Positions 33,246-45,952 of a DNA stretch of 64,000 nt are shown here, piece by piece. The position numbers and the translations under genes were made by a program. Position 1 is the stretch's first letter; each line of letters begins with the position of its first letter. Under the pieces are notes generated by a model. The model was not told the DNA's origin. It was given only the letters and a program-made list of their open reading frames with translations, and made no database searches. The stretch comes from Glandiceps talaboti (taxonomy: Eukaryota; Hemichordata; Enteropneusta; Spengelidae): the NCBI RefSeq assembly GCF_964340395.1, contig NC_135564.1, positions 11,051,391 to 11,115,390 on the forward strand, given 5' to 3'.

Positions 33246-34774
33246 AAATGTTGTAATCTGTGTATACAAAGTTCCACTGTACTGCACAGACTGCAATCTG
33301 AGCCCCTGCTATGTGTATCTTTTCACTTCGTCAAAGATACCATGGTACCAAGCATTCATCAAAAAGTACATGTACATGTTAAACCAGTCATGTGAGTACA
33401 ATGTACTGTAAAAAGTAGTCTACAGTTACTGTTAACGGCATGCAATACATCCTTTCAATTCATGCAAATTTGTACCATTTAGCTATGAGTTCAGTACAAA
33501 TGTATAAATGTCGTTTTATCTGGCATGACTGATGAAAATTTAGGGCAAGGCATGTCACTCATTCTGAAGTTAGTCAAGGTTGTATATGAGTTGATCCCAT
33601 GGACGTTTGACCTTTCACCCCTACCACACATGTACATTGAGTTAAAATTACTACTGGGGAAATTCCATCTGTGTTTCCATTTTCCAGTGATCACAATTTG
33701 GTTTTATCTAAATGTTTACTATAGTGAAATGATCCTGTAGTACAGGCAGGGACATAACAATTTGTTTTTGCTCTCCTGCCTATGATGATGAACATACCAT
33801 GAAGTTATGATAGTAAACAAATATTACACAAATACTTCAGAATGACACATTTAGTTTGGAATCCGATAGATGGCAAATTTTCATGTCGCCAACTTCCTAA
33901 TTTGTGCCAGGATGATGAGGGAATTGATCTAGCTGGAGATGTTGTAGGTGATACGATTTTTCACGAATATAAATTTATTCGTGTTGAAAAATTTATGTAC
34001 ATGTAACAGATGGCATAGTTTGAAAAGTGACAACATTAGTGCAGTGCTCCCAGTGAAACAAAAATACAGTGTGTGCTAGTTGAATATTTTTGAAGCACAG
34101 TTGTAATATTGTAAAATTATTTGCAAAAAAATTGATTTTGACATACTTAAATATTGGCATGATTTTTTTTTTGAAAATGTTATCATCTTTTACGAGTAAA
34201 ATGTGTTTGAATTTGAAGACTGAATTCTTGCGTTTTGTTTGATATATTATGCATCTTGTTTTATTTAGTACATTGAGGTCAGCGCAGTCAAGAACTCTCT
34301 GTGTGTTTTGTCACTGGTTATCATTCCATTCCCTCCCAAATGGAAATTGGAAATTGAAGTGATACCCTGAACTGACCTTTATTAAGGCAATAGGGGAAGA
34401 TAACAGCATTTTCTCCAGATTTGCTTGCAATTTGCATAATAGTTAGAAAATATTGTTATGCAAATGAGCTTTTGTCTTCACAAAATGATAGGTATTGGCG
34501 TGATGAATTCTTACTGATACAATTTAGTTTATCAGTGGGGAGTTTACTTCATATGTGATCTTCTTTTTAGAATGCCAGGAAAAAAGCATAAATCATCGTG
34601 GAAATGGAAGAGCCGAGTGCATGTAACTCGGGGGAATAATATCTATTGTAGATCTCATTGGATGAGTAGTGTGTCCATGACTTTGATGACCCGAGTGGAA
34701 GTAATTGTGTGTTAATAACATTGACTAAATTTGATAAAGATTTTCAAACCCTTTGAAAAGAGCTGTGTGAATCT

Positions 34775-35250
34775 GATACAATTTAAAAGAGTTTCATGTT
34801 TCTTTTGTAAACTCGGGTAAATTGAATGGCGTCATGAAAAACGTTGTTGAATGCAACTAATATATACAAAATGATACAATTTAAGATAGTTTCATGCTGT
34901 TCGAGTGAAATTGGGTAAATTTAATATGTTTATCGAAAATACTGTTTGAATACAGTACACAAAAATGATACAGTTTCAAATAGTTCTATATTTCTTTTTT
35001 GTAAACTCGGATAAATTTAATGTGTATATCAAAATGTTGTTTGAATGCAACTATACAAAATGATACAATTTCAAATAGTTTTTACTCATTGAGTGAAATC
35101 GGGTAAATTTAATGTCTTTATCAAAAACTAGCGTTTGAATAGAGTTACACAAAATGATACGGTTAAAAATAGTTTTATACTCATTGAGTGAACTCAGGTA
35201 TATTGAATGTCTTTATCAAAAAAATATATTGTTTGAATTCATCCAAGCAA
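34775..35250. repeat. ~95-bp tandem repeat, five copies
   Basis: Units start with GATAC--TT at 34775, 34873, 34967, 35062 and 35156 (spacings 98, 94, 95, 94). Each includes an A/T-rich AATAGTTT segment, a variable GAGTGAA-T-GGGTAAATTTAA and TTTATCAAAAA-TGTTTGAAT. AT-rich and non-coding. Confidence 0.9.
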
Positions 35251-35330
35251 AATATAACCTGGTACTGCAATCAATACATTGTTTTTCTCTCCGTTGAGTT
35301 GTGATAGTGACAATCCATTGATAACTGTCA

Positions 35331-35640
35331 CTTCATTTAGATGTTATTCTTCAATAATTTTCTTCGTTCAGTGAAGGAAAATACAAGTGACCTAAAGGGG
35401 CTTTTTTGCTACAAGTCGCTGGTCGAATTTTCGGGCTGAATGAAAATATTTTTTGGAGAATAAAACATAATTATACAACAAGCGACACTAATATCAAAGA
35501 AAATCGGAGAAAGTAATGGCAGTTTTGAATGTTTTTTCTCATATTTCGAACACAGCAGAACCAGGGGCATAGAGATGAAGTCATGGTGTAAAATGACCAG
35601 GGTATACTTTTCATATATTTTTTTGTTCAGATACATGTAG
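35331..35640. mobile_element. Dispersed repeat family B, copy 2
   Basis: Same layout as the 32.3-kb copy. It has GTTATTCTTCAATAATTTTC, AGTGACCTAAAGGGGC, the inverted GGCTGAATGAA, then TCATATTTCGAACACAGCAG and a shortened direct-repeat tail. Confidence 0.8.
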
Positions 35641-35788
35641 GTTCGTTCATGGTATAAGAATATTTATATCCTAACTTAAATACAAATACGTGATACAGAA
35701 TATTAATGTTACAGGATTTCTGATGGCTTTGTCAACTAAAAATAAAATGATGGTTAAAATTAGCTTTCATCGCCATCGTCATGAGTTA

Positions 35789-36170
35789 GACCTTAAAAAA
35801 AAATAATTGTTTGGTTCTGGTTACTCTACCCCACCGAGTTTTTCACTGCTGATCCTAAACTTTTTTTGATGTATTTGAGGAAAAATAATAATAAAATCAT
35901 GAAAATTGTGAAGTCTCGCGAGAAATAGTGGATGTGGAAACTGACATCAACTTAAAAAGACAAAATAAAACTGTTCTTCTAATCTGTAATGGCTGTACAT
36001 CTGATGAGAAGAAACCAATAACACAGGGACCATATGGAAAACAACGGCAAACATAACTACCTGAAGTAGACACTCACATGTGAAAAAAATAAATATAAAA
36101 AATAAAATTAAAAATCTACCTACCTGAAATTGAGTGTAATCGGAACCACTCAATGTTTTTTTTAAGCCTT
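35789..36170. mobile_element. Dispersed repeat family C, copy 2
   Basis: Second copy of the element at 3.9 kb, same orientation. Its termini are cleaner: TTAAAAAAAA plus TTGTTTGGTTCTGGTTAC at the left, and the inverted counterpart ending TTTTTTTTAA at the right. This suggests ~28-bp terminal inverted repeats, possibly with a TTAA target. Located in the long first intron of the right-hand gene. Confidence 0.75.
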
Positions 36171-36992
36171 ACTCACTCAAATTAATCATTGCCCATCACT
36201 GACTTCAACTTTGCCCCTATCCTGGCCAAGATACTTATCCTCTTAATAAGCTTTGTCTCAAGCTATCCTTGATCTTATATGTTATGTTATGTTTCATTCA
36301 TTTCTTTTGCCATCATCACGTGTTACAGTTAAACTTCTTAAAAATCTTGTGTGAATTTTTAAAAAAATCTTCTAAATTTTTATTGATGAAGAAAGTCTAT
36401 TTGTTGTCATTGCGTGTACTTCTTCCTTGACACCATTCTTCACGTTTGTTTCTATTCTCATACACCTACATATAGACGATGTGAAATTGGTAAAGTCTAG
36501 ATTTAGACCACATTTGTATGTAGACCCACCTATTCAATATGAATGTTGAGAATTGAGTTGTCGTTACGTGACATTCAAGTCAATACATTGACTTGTGCAA
36601 ACATGTGTGTGATAAGAAAGTTGAGATGAGGCAGAATTTATATTTACAAATCACTTACCTAGAATAAATTGTGTGTCATACAAAGACGTGCAGTTAAAGA
36701 TATTGAGAGATCTACAGTGTACATGTACATGTATGGTCATATTTCAGGTGAAATGAACATTGCCTCCATTTCACACACAATTTGAAACAATTATGAATGT
36801 ATTAGCTGTGATCATGAATATTATGTCAGTTATTTGAGCTGATGGTTTGAATAATCTGTGTTTGAATTATGTAATACATCAACACTGATCAGTGAGTAAC
36901 TTTGATATTTAGTTTTCGAGGCCATTATAATTTTTATCATACTGGGGATTTCAGGCAATTGAACTGATGTCAGAGAAGATTAAACAAATTGG

Positions 36993-37232
36993 TCTGATTA
37001 CCATGGCAATGTTCATCCTAGAAAGTAATTGTTATTTGCAGCATAATAATAAGGTTAGGTGATGTCAATCAATGTGATAAAATGTTCATGTAATCGCCAT
37101 GGCAACACTTTTCCTAGAAATTCAGTTATTTGCACGACATGACTAATACAGTTTGTTATGGATTTTAGGTAAGACGATGTTGGTGTAATCACCATGGCAA
37201 CATCCATCCTAGAAATTTATCTTTATTTGCAT
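36993..37232. repeat. Three-fold ~95-bp module with X-box-like motifs
   Basis: CCATGG-centred blocks at 37001, 37098 and 37192. Each reads TAATC-CCATGGCAACA or a close variant, then TCCTAGAAA and TTATTTGCA. The outer spacing is 97 and 94 bp while the rest of each unit has diverged. The core resembles the RFX-factor X-box, and TTATTTGCAT resembles a POU octamer. Function is inference. Confidence 0.6.
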
Positions 37233-38784
37233 ATAAATATAACATATACTGTTATGTAAATTTATTACTGTTGTTTGGAGACATTTGCATGGGGAATTGA
37301 TTACTCTCTGAAAGCATAGAGGGATCTAGTCCCCAGAAAGTATTCTAGTTTTAATTGTATAATACACAATATTTCTTCTTTCACTTGAGATTTAGACATA
37401 TTTCGAAATAAATCATTTGTCCGTCAGTGCCCACTCCAGATCTAATGGACATGCCTAGATCTGACAGACTACATTTGGACATTTGTGTCAAATCTAAAGC
37501 CAACACTGAAGAGCGACTGATTTGTTTGAATCATGTCTGTTTTTAAATCCCAAGTGAATTGGAAAAAAAGAGAGAACTTGTGTATTACTCAGTGTGTTTC
37601 CACTGTGAACATACATAGATAATGGTAGTTTTCCTTGAAATGTCGTATAAAGTGACTGTATATTCTCATGAAAATTTTCGGCAATCATTGTTCAAGAAAT
37701 CTCTGGGTGAAACACAGCTGTGTGAATATGGCCAGAGGGAGAAACCATGCATGACCACAGGGTACATATTTGGTTTCTCAGTACAACACATTATTATTAC
37801 TCTAGATTTCATGTAAAACAGATCGACTGCCACAGCTGACAAGACTTGAAATCAGGTGATATCATTTCACGTGTACATCAGAATCAGAACATGTCGAAGG
37901 ACAAAGTCAAACTCAGATTTATCGAATAAAAATGTATCGTCTCATGGCAGGATTTACCTGTCATTATACAGACAAATTGCTTGTTTTATGAAGATTTGAG
38001 CTTATGCATGATTTAATTTGAGATACGTATATTGTTTGTCTATCAAATTATGGAACTGAAAACGTGATGTGATTTGATATGATGTCATCGAAAATTGGTG
38101 AAACCAGGTGTAGATACGTGACACGGCTGTCATGGTCGTATTTTATCATAGAATTAGACAATTATGAAAATTTGACAGTTCAGTTGATTGAATCCCCGAT
38201 TGGATTGTGTGTGTGTGTTCATATATACATTCATGATGTATGTGTGTTGTCCTCAGGGGAAGTATATCTTTTGGGTTCGGATACATGCACAGAATTATTG
38301 TTTCTCAAATGACAGCCTTGGAACAGTATAACAAGTAATATCACAACAAACTCTTGTCGGTTAGTGAAAGGACGACCTAAATGACAATCGTGTTAGTATA
38401 TTGTCGCAGATGAAATAACTGGACAGTGGAAGCATAATGCAGTGTAGGTTCCATTCAACATATATTTTGGCACTGCTGACAGGCATCTCGGCTTCTGTTC
38501 ATAGGTTTCTCCTGAGTTATTGAATTCTGTCTCTCCGTTTAAGCTTTCAAGTTATTGAAAAGACATAGTTCTGAGTGAAAGTAGATACATGTGGATGGCC
38601 ATTGGGCAAGCATATGTGCAAACATATACTAGTACATACTATGGCAACTGGGCAAGTGGTGTGCAAGTACATGTAAGTCTTTCAAATTTTACTTGATTTG
38701 ACCGATATTGTAGCTACACAGACATATATGTATTCAGTTACTAAAACATTACTGTTTTCATGAAGTCAGTTTATTGGAAGAAGG

Positions 38785-38976
38785 TCATTCATTCATTCAT
38801 CCATCCATCCATCCATTCGGTCATTCATTCATTCATTCTTTCATTCATTCATTCATTCATTCTTTCATTTAGTCAGTCAGTCACGCAATATGTTCCATCT
38901 TGCTCAGAGACTTTGCTATCTGGCTTGACAATGTGGTCTGTCTACCAATTTAGTCAGTCAGTCAGTCAGTCAGTCA
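38785..38976. repeat. (CATT)n and (CAGT)n tetranucleotide tracts
   Basis: (CATT)n with CATC variants at 38785-38870, and two short (CAGT)n runs at 38872-38882 and 38952-38976. The open frame through them is an artefact. Confidence 0.95.
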
Positions 38977-40544
38977 TGCACGATATACAGGATACAGACT
39001 ACATTTTGTACATGTATTTATGAAATGAATGTTGAATACACAGCTAAAAGATATGTGTATAATTGAAAGATTTTCCTATTTCTTTTGAGTTTATGGACCG
39101 GAAAATATATTGAAAAAAAGATGGATGATTGAAAAGTTCAGTCTTTGGACAAGTTGGACAGCCAGCCCTTTGTAGTAACTACCTGTAGTTAACAAATTAT
39201 TGAGTTTCTTCTTTCTTGTTATGACAACAAAATTGCATCTGTATATATATACATGTAAACAAAATGAGTAAGCTTCTTCTGCTAGCCATGTAATTCTAGG
39301 GGTGGGGGTGGGGTGGGACTCTCTCTCTTAGTCTTTCGTGTACGTAGGTGATGATCATGTAAAATTAGGGAGTAACTCATTTGAAAGTTTGAATGAATGT
39401 AAAAAAGTGAATGTACAATGCTACAGAGTAAAGTGCATCTGATGTAAAATGTAACAGTCGTTGAGCAAGTAAATAAAGAAATGATTGTACTGGATGGTAT
39501 ATAATTTAATTCAGCTTTTTGTTAGAGAGGCTAACCTCACTCCTGTCCCTAACCTGACCCTGCAGGCCAAACCCCCTTATAATGAATGCGAATAGTTTAT
39601 TTGACATGTTTTAGTACAGGCAATCCACTGTTGTACATTTCAGCCTGTGTCCTTTGTACAGTACTGGTGATGCCATTGATTCATGTCTGACCTTTGATCT
39701 CAAATGTGAACTTCTGTGCACATGAAATGTACATGGGGTTGGCATGTGTTGTCAGGTGATATGAAATGGTAGTTCTGGATATTAATAGGCTATGCATGAT
39801 GTCGATACTCAAACCGCAGACAAGGCAGCTCCAACTTACATGTATAACCTTCAGTATGGTTGAATTGGTTCTGTAGGTAGCAATACACATGGGTGGCACG
39901 GCAGTTTGATTCATAATGTCTATATCAAACAAAAAAATCCCAAAAAACTTAAAAAAACTGCCTGCACCAACAAAACTATAATATTAAAAAAATTATTAAT
40001 GGAAACATTCTTGCATCTAATTCTAGTCAATCTTTTTCTGCACAAACATCTGACCGATTTCAAAACATTTGGCACATACATACAACATGTACAACACTAC
40101 CCACATACATTTGTATTGTATATACATTGCTGTCTCTGGAACCATAGCAGAGGTGTAAGTCAGAGTATCAGTATCAATGTCAATGTAACATGTTATCCAG
40201 AGATACATGTAGAGAAAAAGATGCATCACTACATGTATTGTATGCAGTAGTAATAAATGAAGTATGCATTGACAAGGAGTTCTGAGGCGATGTACTCGAT
40301 AAAGCAGTAAATAACCAATAAATAACTCAAAAAATGTGAAGTTTTGGTTGTAGTGTGCAGTGTACAAGTAATGTTCTAGTAAGATGCTAGATAAAGATTT
40401 AAAATTATTGAAACTAATACGTGAACTGGTGAACTATAGTATAATTGGGAATTAGGACAAGTTTTACAATAAAGGTTCAATATTCTGATAGTGGAACACC
40501 TTATTTTGGTCACCCAAAACATTTCTTTAGACGTTGTATTTGAA

Positions 40545-40655
<111 letters not shown>

Positions 40656-41037
40656 TATATTGTTATGAAAAAAAGTACACCTACACATGTAGTATGTTGA
40701 TACATTATTGTGTACATGTTTATGTCATGGTGATTTCCTTTCATGTTTAGGAAAGTATCTTTGTAATTCAAGTCATTATTGTAACTCAGTACCCATCAGA
40801 AAATACAATTGTATGTGAGCACTACCACACAAAAAGGAAGTTTAAAAAGTACCTTCCTATTTGCATGTACCATTGACTGTTTTGTTATGACTACCTACAT
40901 GTACAGTGTGTACTCTGTACACAATTCATGAAGTCATGTACATGTACATGTTTGTGGGACTTATGAAAAAGAATTTCAGATAATTGCATCTCTGTGTAAT
41001 ATCAGAGTTTGAATTATAAACCTATATTTGTGGTTGT

Positions 41038-41119
41038 CAGATTTAGCCAGGTGAACTGTTTCAGCTACAATTTTCTATTGATTTCCATTGGTCTAACAGA
41101 CTACCACCTTATAAGTTTG
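41038..41119. repeat. Dispersed module next to the 54-bp array
   Basis: GATTTAGCCAGGTGAACTG, then TTTTCTATTGATTTCCATTG and CAGACTACCACCTT. The same order occurs at 42000-42085, and in reverse complement at 58563-58632. The minisatellite unit appears to have been amplified from this element's edge. Confidence 0.75.
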
Positions 41120-41452
41120 GTAGTCTACATGTAGATACAGTGTTTAGTAGTCTATGTGTCCTGGACTACTGCTAATTTGGTAGTCTAGATACAATGTTTA
41201 GTAGTCTATGTGTCCTGGACTACTGCTAATTTGGTAGTCTAGATACAGTGTTTAGTAGTCTATGTGTCTTGGACTACTGCTAATTTGGTAGTCTAGATAC
41301 AGTGTTTAGTAGTCTATGTGTCCTGGACTATTGCTAATTTGGTAGTCTAGATACAATGTTTAGTAGTCTATGTGTCCTGGACTACTGCTAATTTGGTAGT
41401 CTAGATACAATGTTTAGTAATCTGTGTGTCCTGGACTACTGTTAATTTTGAG
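41120..41452. repeat. 54-bp minisatellite, six copies
   Basis: The unit is TAGTCTAGATACA-TGTTTA followed by GTAGTCTATGTGTCCTGGAC and TACTGCTAATTTGG. Six copies, five highly similar and the first with a short insertion. It adjoins a dispersed module (41038-41119) found again at 42000 and inverted at 58.56 kb. Confidence 0.95.
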
Positions 41453-41999
41453 CCTGTCTCATCCCAAGTGATACTGTGGAAGTGTATCTTCATCCTTCAG
41501 CTTCGAAAAATGTGAAATCGTGTTGTCAATTTGTGGATATCAGGTTGAATGGAGGCAAAAGCGAAGAAATGTATTAAAACAAATAAACAGGGACAAGTAC
41601 GAGAGAGTAAAATATAAAGTTGAAAGAGAGTAAATAAGTTGAAAATTAGAACAAAATTATATAGTTGTACTTGCAGGTACTGGGGCTCAACTCATAATTG
41701 GGTGTCTCACTAGCAGAATGTGAAGGAAAGAGACATGTTTAGAGTCATAATGGCACATAATCTGACCTTCCAACGTCATTATCTTATGCATCCAAGGAAG
41801 TTAATGCATTCCTTTCAGTCTTTGACATTCACTAAAGAGATGATGCTAACAATTAGTACCAACAAAACGGTAAAGATAAAATGAATCCATCGTACTGTTA
41901 AAATGCCCATCGCTAACGTTATCACAACTGCTGTTGTTGTTGGTGGTGGTGGTGCAGGGTAGAATTTACATGTACAATGTAAGTTCTAAGGAGGGTAGT

Positions 42000-42085
42000 C
42001 AGATTTAGCAAAGTGAACTCTTTTCAACTACCATTTTCTATTGATTTCTATTTGTCGGTGGCAGACTACCACCTTTCAAATTTAG
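42000..42085. repeat. Dispersed module, second copy
   Basis: AGATTTAGCAAAGTGAACTC, TTTTCTATTGATTTCTATTT and GCAGACTACCACCTT match the module at 41038, followed by a diverged single version of the 54-bp unit. Confidence 0.7.
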
Positions 42086-45000
42086 CCATTTCGATTAGAT
42101 ATTTAGTAGGCTATGTCCTTCCAATTAAAGACTGCAAATTTGGAGTCCTGTTATGCCGCTGAGATACATAAAATAACAATGACATTCTGACAGGCTTTTT
42201 TGTTGGCTTAATTCAATTGTGCAAATTTTGATGTGACAAAAAACTGTGAAGATCGTCAATACCTTCGTTGTAAAAAGTCAATGACTATTGAGTAATGTCT
42301 TTTTGAGAAGGATTTAGACATTGATGCAGCGGTCTTAATCTTGCTCCGCCTTTTAAATTCAAATTGGGAAATCAGTTTCTAATATGCAAGGTCTAGTAAA
42401 CAAAAAACCAATGGCCATTCTCCAAATTACTGTCTTGTCCCAAAGCATTGTAACTATTGTGAGGAAGGGGTAAAATACAAAGAAAAGAGTTTGTTTGCGT
42501 ATGTTTTAGACCCCAAGTAATAGCTGTTTGAAGAGTTGAAATCTGTTCAATGTTGCATGCTTTCATGTACACTTGATAATTTGGGTGTTAGTTTGAGACC
42601 AAAAGTGGTAGCTAAGACTTAGTAAGCGAGTACATTTTGTAGATGTCTGTTGAAATTAACTTGCATGTTTTTGTGTACACACAATAATTTTAATGTTATG
42701 TTTTAGACCCCAAGATGGCTGTTAGAGTGTTGAAATCTGTTCAGAGTTGCTGGCGTCTAAATATAGTCCATAATTTGGGTGTGCACACCTTAAATCAAGT
42801 TTGTACTTTGTGGAACTCGGAATGGTTATTCTCTTCCCGCCCTGAAAGTCAAAACACTGACAAGAGCAAAAGAATACATGTGTGTTGTATGTGTGTAGTG
42901 TGTACACGTGATTGGTCATTACTTTACTAAGTTTGCAGGTCACCTCGAAGGAAAGGCCCATTTTGTGACATACTATCGATGTACACTTCTATGAGATATG
43001 AAACCCATTTTGCGCTTGTCAAATAACATAGAAATGTAGTGATTATATATATATCTTGTAGCAGAATAATTCAATTGATTTTCTTCCAGGTTACTGACAA
43101 ATTGGTACTGACTTGGCAAAGAACTATAGTAGCATCTACAAGAGTAATTAAATCTCAGAATGATGTTTTTTCTTGTCTCTTTATGTACATAGTAGTTAGA
43201 TTTTAAACCTAGTGTACTACAAGTCAACGGTATTACTATTACAGACACTGCATTTATTCCTGTTGTACGTGTTCTCATCTCAAATGCTGTGCCATGGGTG
43301 TAAAAATTGAATTCGTGGCAGATAAAGAATGTAAGGAATGTATTATGAAGTGTTGTCTCTGAACCGAACAGAAAGAATGACAGCTCTGATATGATATGCA
43401 TTATTCAAATGTAGTGTCATCTTGTTCATACATGTAGATAGCTATCACTTTATTTGACTTTAAGTCTAAAACTTGAGTACAGGTATTCAGCAGCGATTCA
43501 TTCCTGTAAATTCTAAATTATCAAAACTTTTCAGAAAGTACCGAGGGGGTTATTGCACAACTGAGTTGTCTGCACTTATAGTACTAAATGAATTTGGAAT
43601 GTACAGTGTAGGAATTTTGACCTGTGTCTGTTTATGGCAAAGTACAGATGTCAACATCTGGATATTCAATAACTAGTGTTGTTTGATGCACTTGCAGTGG
43701 ATAGGACACTCAGGAAAAAAAATGGAAATTTCCTTACCCCCTTTTTTTTAACCCCTGGGTTAACTGAAAGGATAACAAAACTTTAAATGCAAGTATCAGG
43801 TTGCATGGTTTAAATGGTATATTAATAGACTTCAAACACCTCATTATATTTATCATTAAAAGACACAGTTTCAACAGATCAGCAGCTTTTAAGAACCAGA
43901 AATAACATGTAGCCCTTATATATTGAACACACAGACCAGCCCACACACTTCATCACACCACCCCTATATGCATATCGTTGTGGTATACATTCAGAAATAA
44001 ATGTGAGTGGCTTTTATCACATTTGTGTGGTGTTGGTTTCAAAGCGTTAGTTATACTGGTAAGTATGTTTTGCAATATGGTTTAAAATTTGCAAAATGGG
44101 AAATGAATATTTTTTTTGTATAAAAACATCTATTATTGTTACCGGGATATTATAATTAGATATGTACATATTTATAACCTTACTGAGTATAGTGAAATAC
44201 AGAGTATGATTTGAATGGCTTGAGGGTATTTTCAGAGATGTTGGAACGAAATAAAATTTTGTAGCTCCAATTCAAGGATGGATGCAAACAGTATGAGTAA
44301 ATGAATAATAATAATGTTCTCTAATCAAAATATTGAAACAGTAGCAATAGGTAGGAAGAAAGATAATAAATGTAGAACGAAGACAGTTGTAAAAAATGAA
44401 TAGTAATACATCAAATCTGTAGTCAGAATTATAAAAAAATTCAGGGACCCTGCTGAGACAGAGAAAATAATTGTTAAAAAAATTAAAAGTGAATAAAATG
44501 ATACAAAAAAATGAACTGAAAATATCAGGATTACATGATAAATAAAATAAACACAATTGTATCAAATTTGGAACAATATGTCAAATACTTCTCAGGGAAC
44601 AATTAAAAACTCGGGAAACCTGCTGAGACTGAGAAAAGAGTTTTTTTTTTCAATTTCTATGTTAATTACTAGTATCCAGTAACAAATCATTGTATTGATA
44701 ATATATATTTCTAAGATAAACAAATAAATGAAAAAAAATAACCTCATGCAGTGTTTCTCTAATTGTTCAAAGTTATCAAATTTCTTGTTGTGGATATCTG
44801 TAATTAAACATGTATATGTCATCGGTGGTGAATTTTGGTTTGAAAATTTATATGTAGTGACCTTGTCCATGAGATTTTCATTTCATGATCTGTGTGACAC
44901 TGTTCTGCAAATTGAAAATGTCAGGTTTAGTTATCATCTCCAGGAGGTCAGATTTTTGGATGCTCAATATGACTGCTTGGCAACCGTAATTAGAGACAGA

Positions 45001-45249
45001 AATGAACACACATGTACCTATTCTAGGCAGGCATTTGATTCTGGCAAACCATAAATGAAAGAAGCCAGTAAGATATGAATATTCATGAGTATGTATATGC
45101 ATATTCACTCTGTATGTATACATTGATATTGATAATATTAAAACTGTCATATTGCAGGCCACAAGAAAGAGAATGATTTATGTACATAATTTTATTGTAG
45201 TTGTTGGACTGCTGAATGCTTCCTGAGGCCTAGCTTAGATTATGATTAA

Positions 45250-45440
45250 AATGCAGCTGTGGAAAACAGTTGTCTGGCAGAGTTGAAGAATAATTTAATC
45301 CAGAAAGGCTAATCCTAATTATATGTAATTCATAAATCTACTCTGATAACATAAGTGAGAATGTGGAATTGAATCCCTGGCCATTAAAGGTGTGTGTCAG
45401 ATTAAAATTTTGGTGTGGAAAACAGTTGTCTAATAGAACG
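45250..45440. mobile_element. Dispersed repeat family H, copy 2
   Basis: GTGGAAAACAGTTGTCTGGC and GAATTGAATCCCTGGCCATT repeat the family H layout. GGAAAACAGTTGTCTAAT recurs at 45417, so a second copy may begin there, head to tail. Confidence 0.5.
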
Positions 45441-45775
45441 ACAGAAAAAATTTGATCGAGAAAGAAATGACTTTATAAGCCTTATGGCTCCACTGATGTG
45501 AGTACTTTGGGGTTGAGTGTTCGGTTCGTAGTACATACCACAGTGTGGACCACTGTAAAGAGATAAGCCTTGTCTGTAGATCGGAAATTAGACTTTCAAG
45601 ACAGAAATTTGATTGCGTTACATACTGTAAAACTGGAAAGTGAATGCTGTGTATTGATTTTGTTGGATTGGTTTCATTTGTGTGAAATTTCAAACAATCT
45701 TGTCTGACTCGTCTTGATTTCACTATACTACAAGTGGGATTCTTGTTTTACGATGCCAAAAAAACCCAAAACATT

Positions 45776-45952
45776 TACTGATGGCCAATTTTAGTGCCAA
45801 CACATTCTTTGTAAATACAGACTGACCAAAGCTTATCTTTGAACAAGTGTACGCAATCATTGACTGATGGCCAATTTTTAGTGCCAACATACAATGTATC
45901 CTTTGTCGAGACTTACCAAAAGCTTTCCCTTTCAACAAGTGTACTCAATAAG
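45776..45952. repeat. ~87-bp direct duplication
   Basis: Two adjacent copies, each beginning with ACTGATGGCCAATTTT-AGTG and ending with AACAAGTGTAC-CAAT. They contain GAC--ACCAAAGCTT-like segments. Non-coding. Confidence 0.85.

Noticed and set aside
42973-43401. A 142-codon minus-strand open frame in the long intron
   Set aside because: The composition is mixed, no family motif or domain is visible, and there is no evidence of splice partners; treated as chance.
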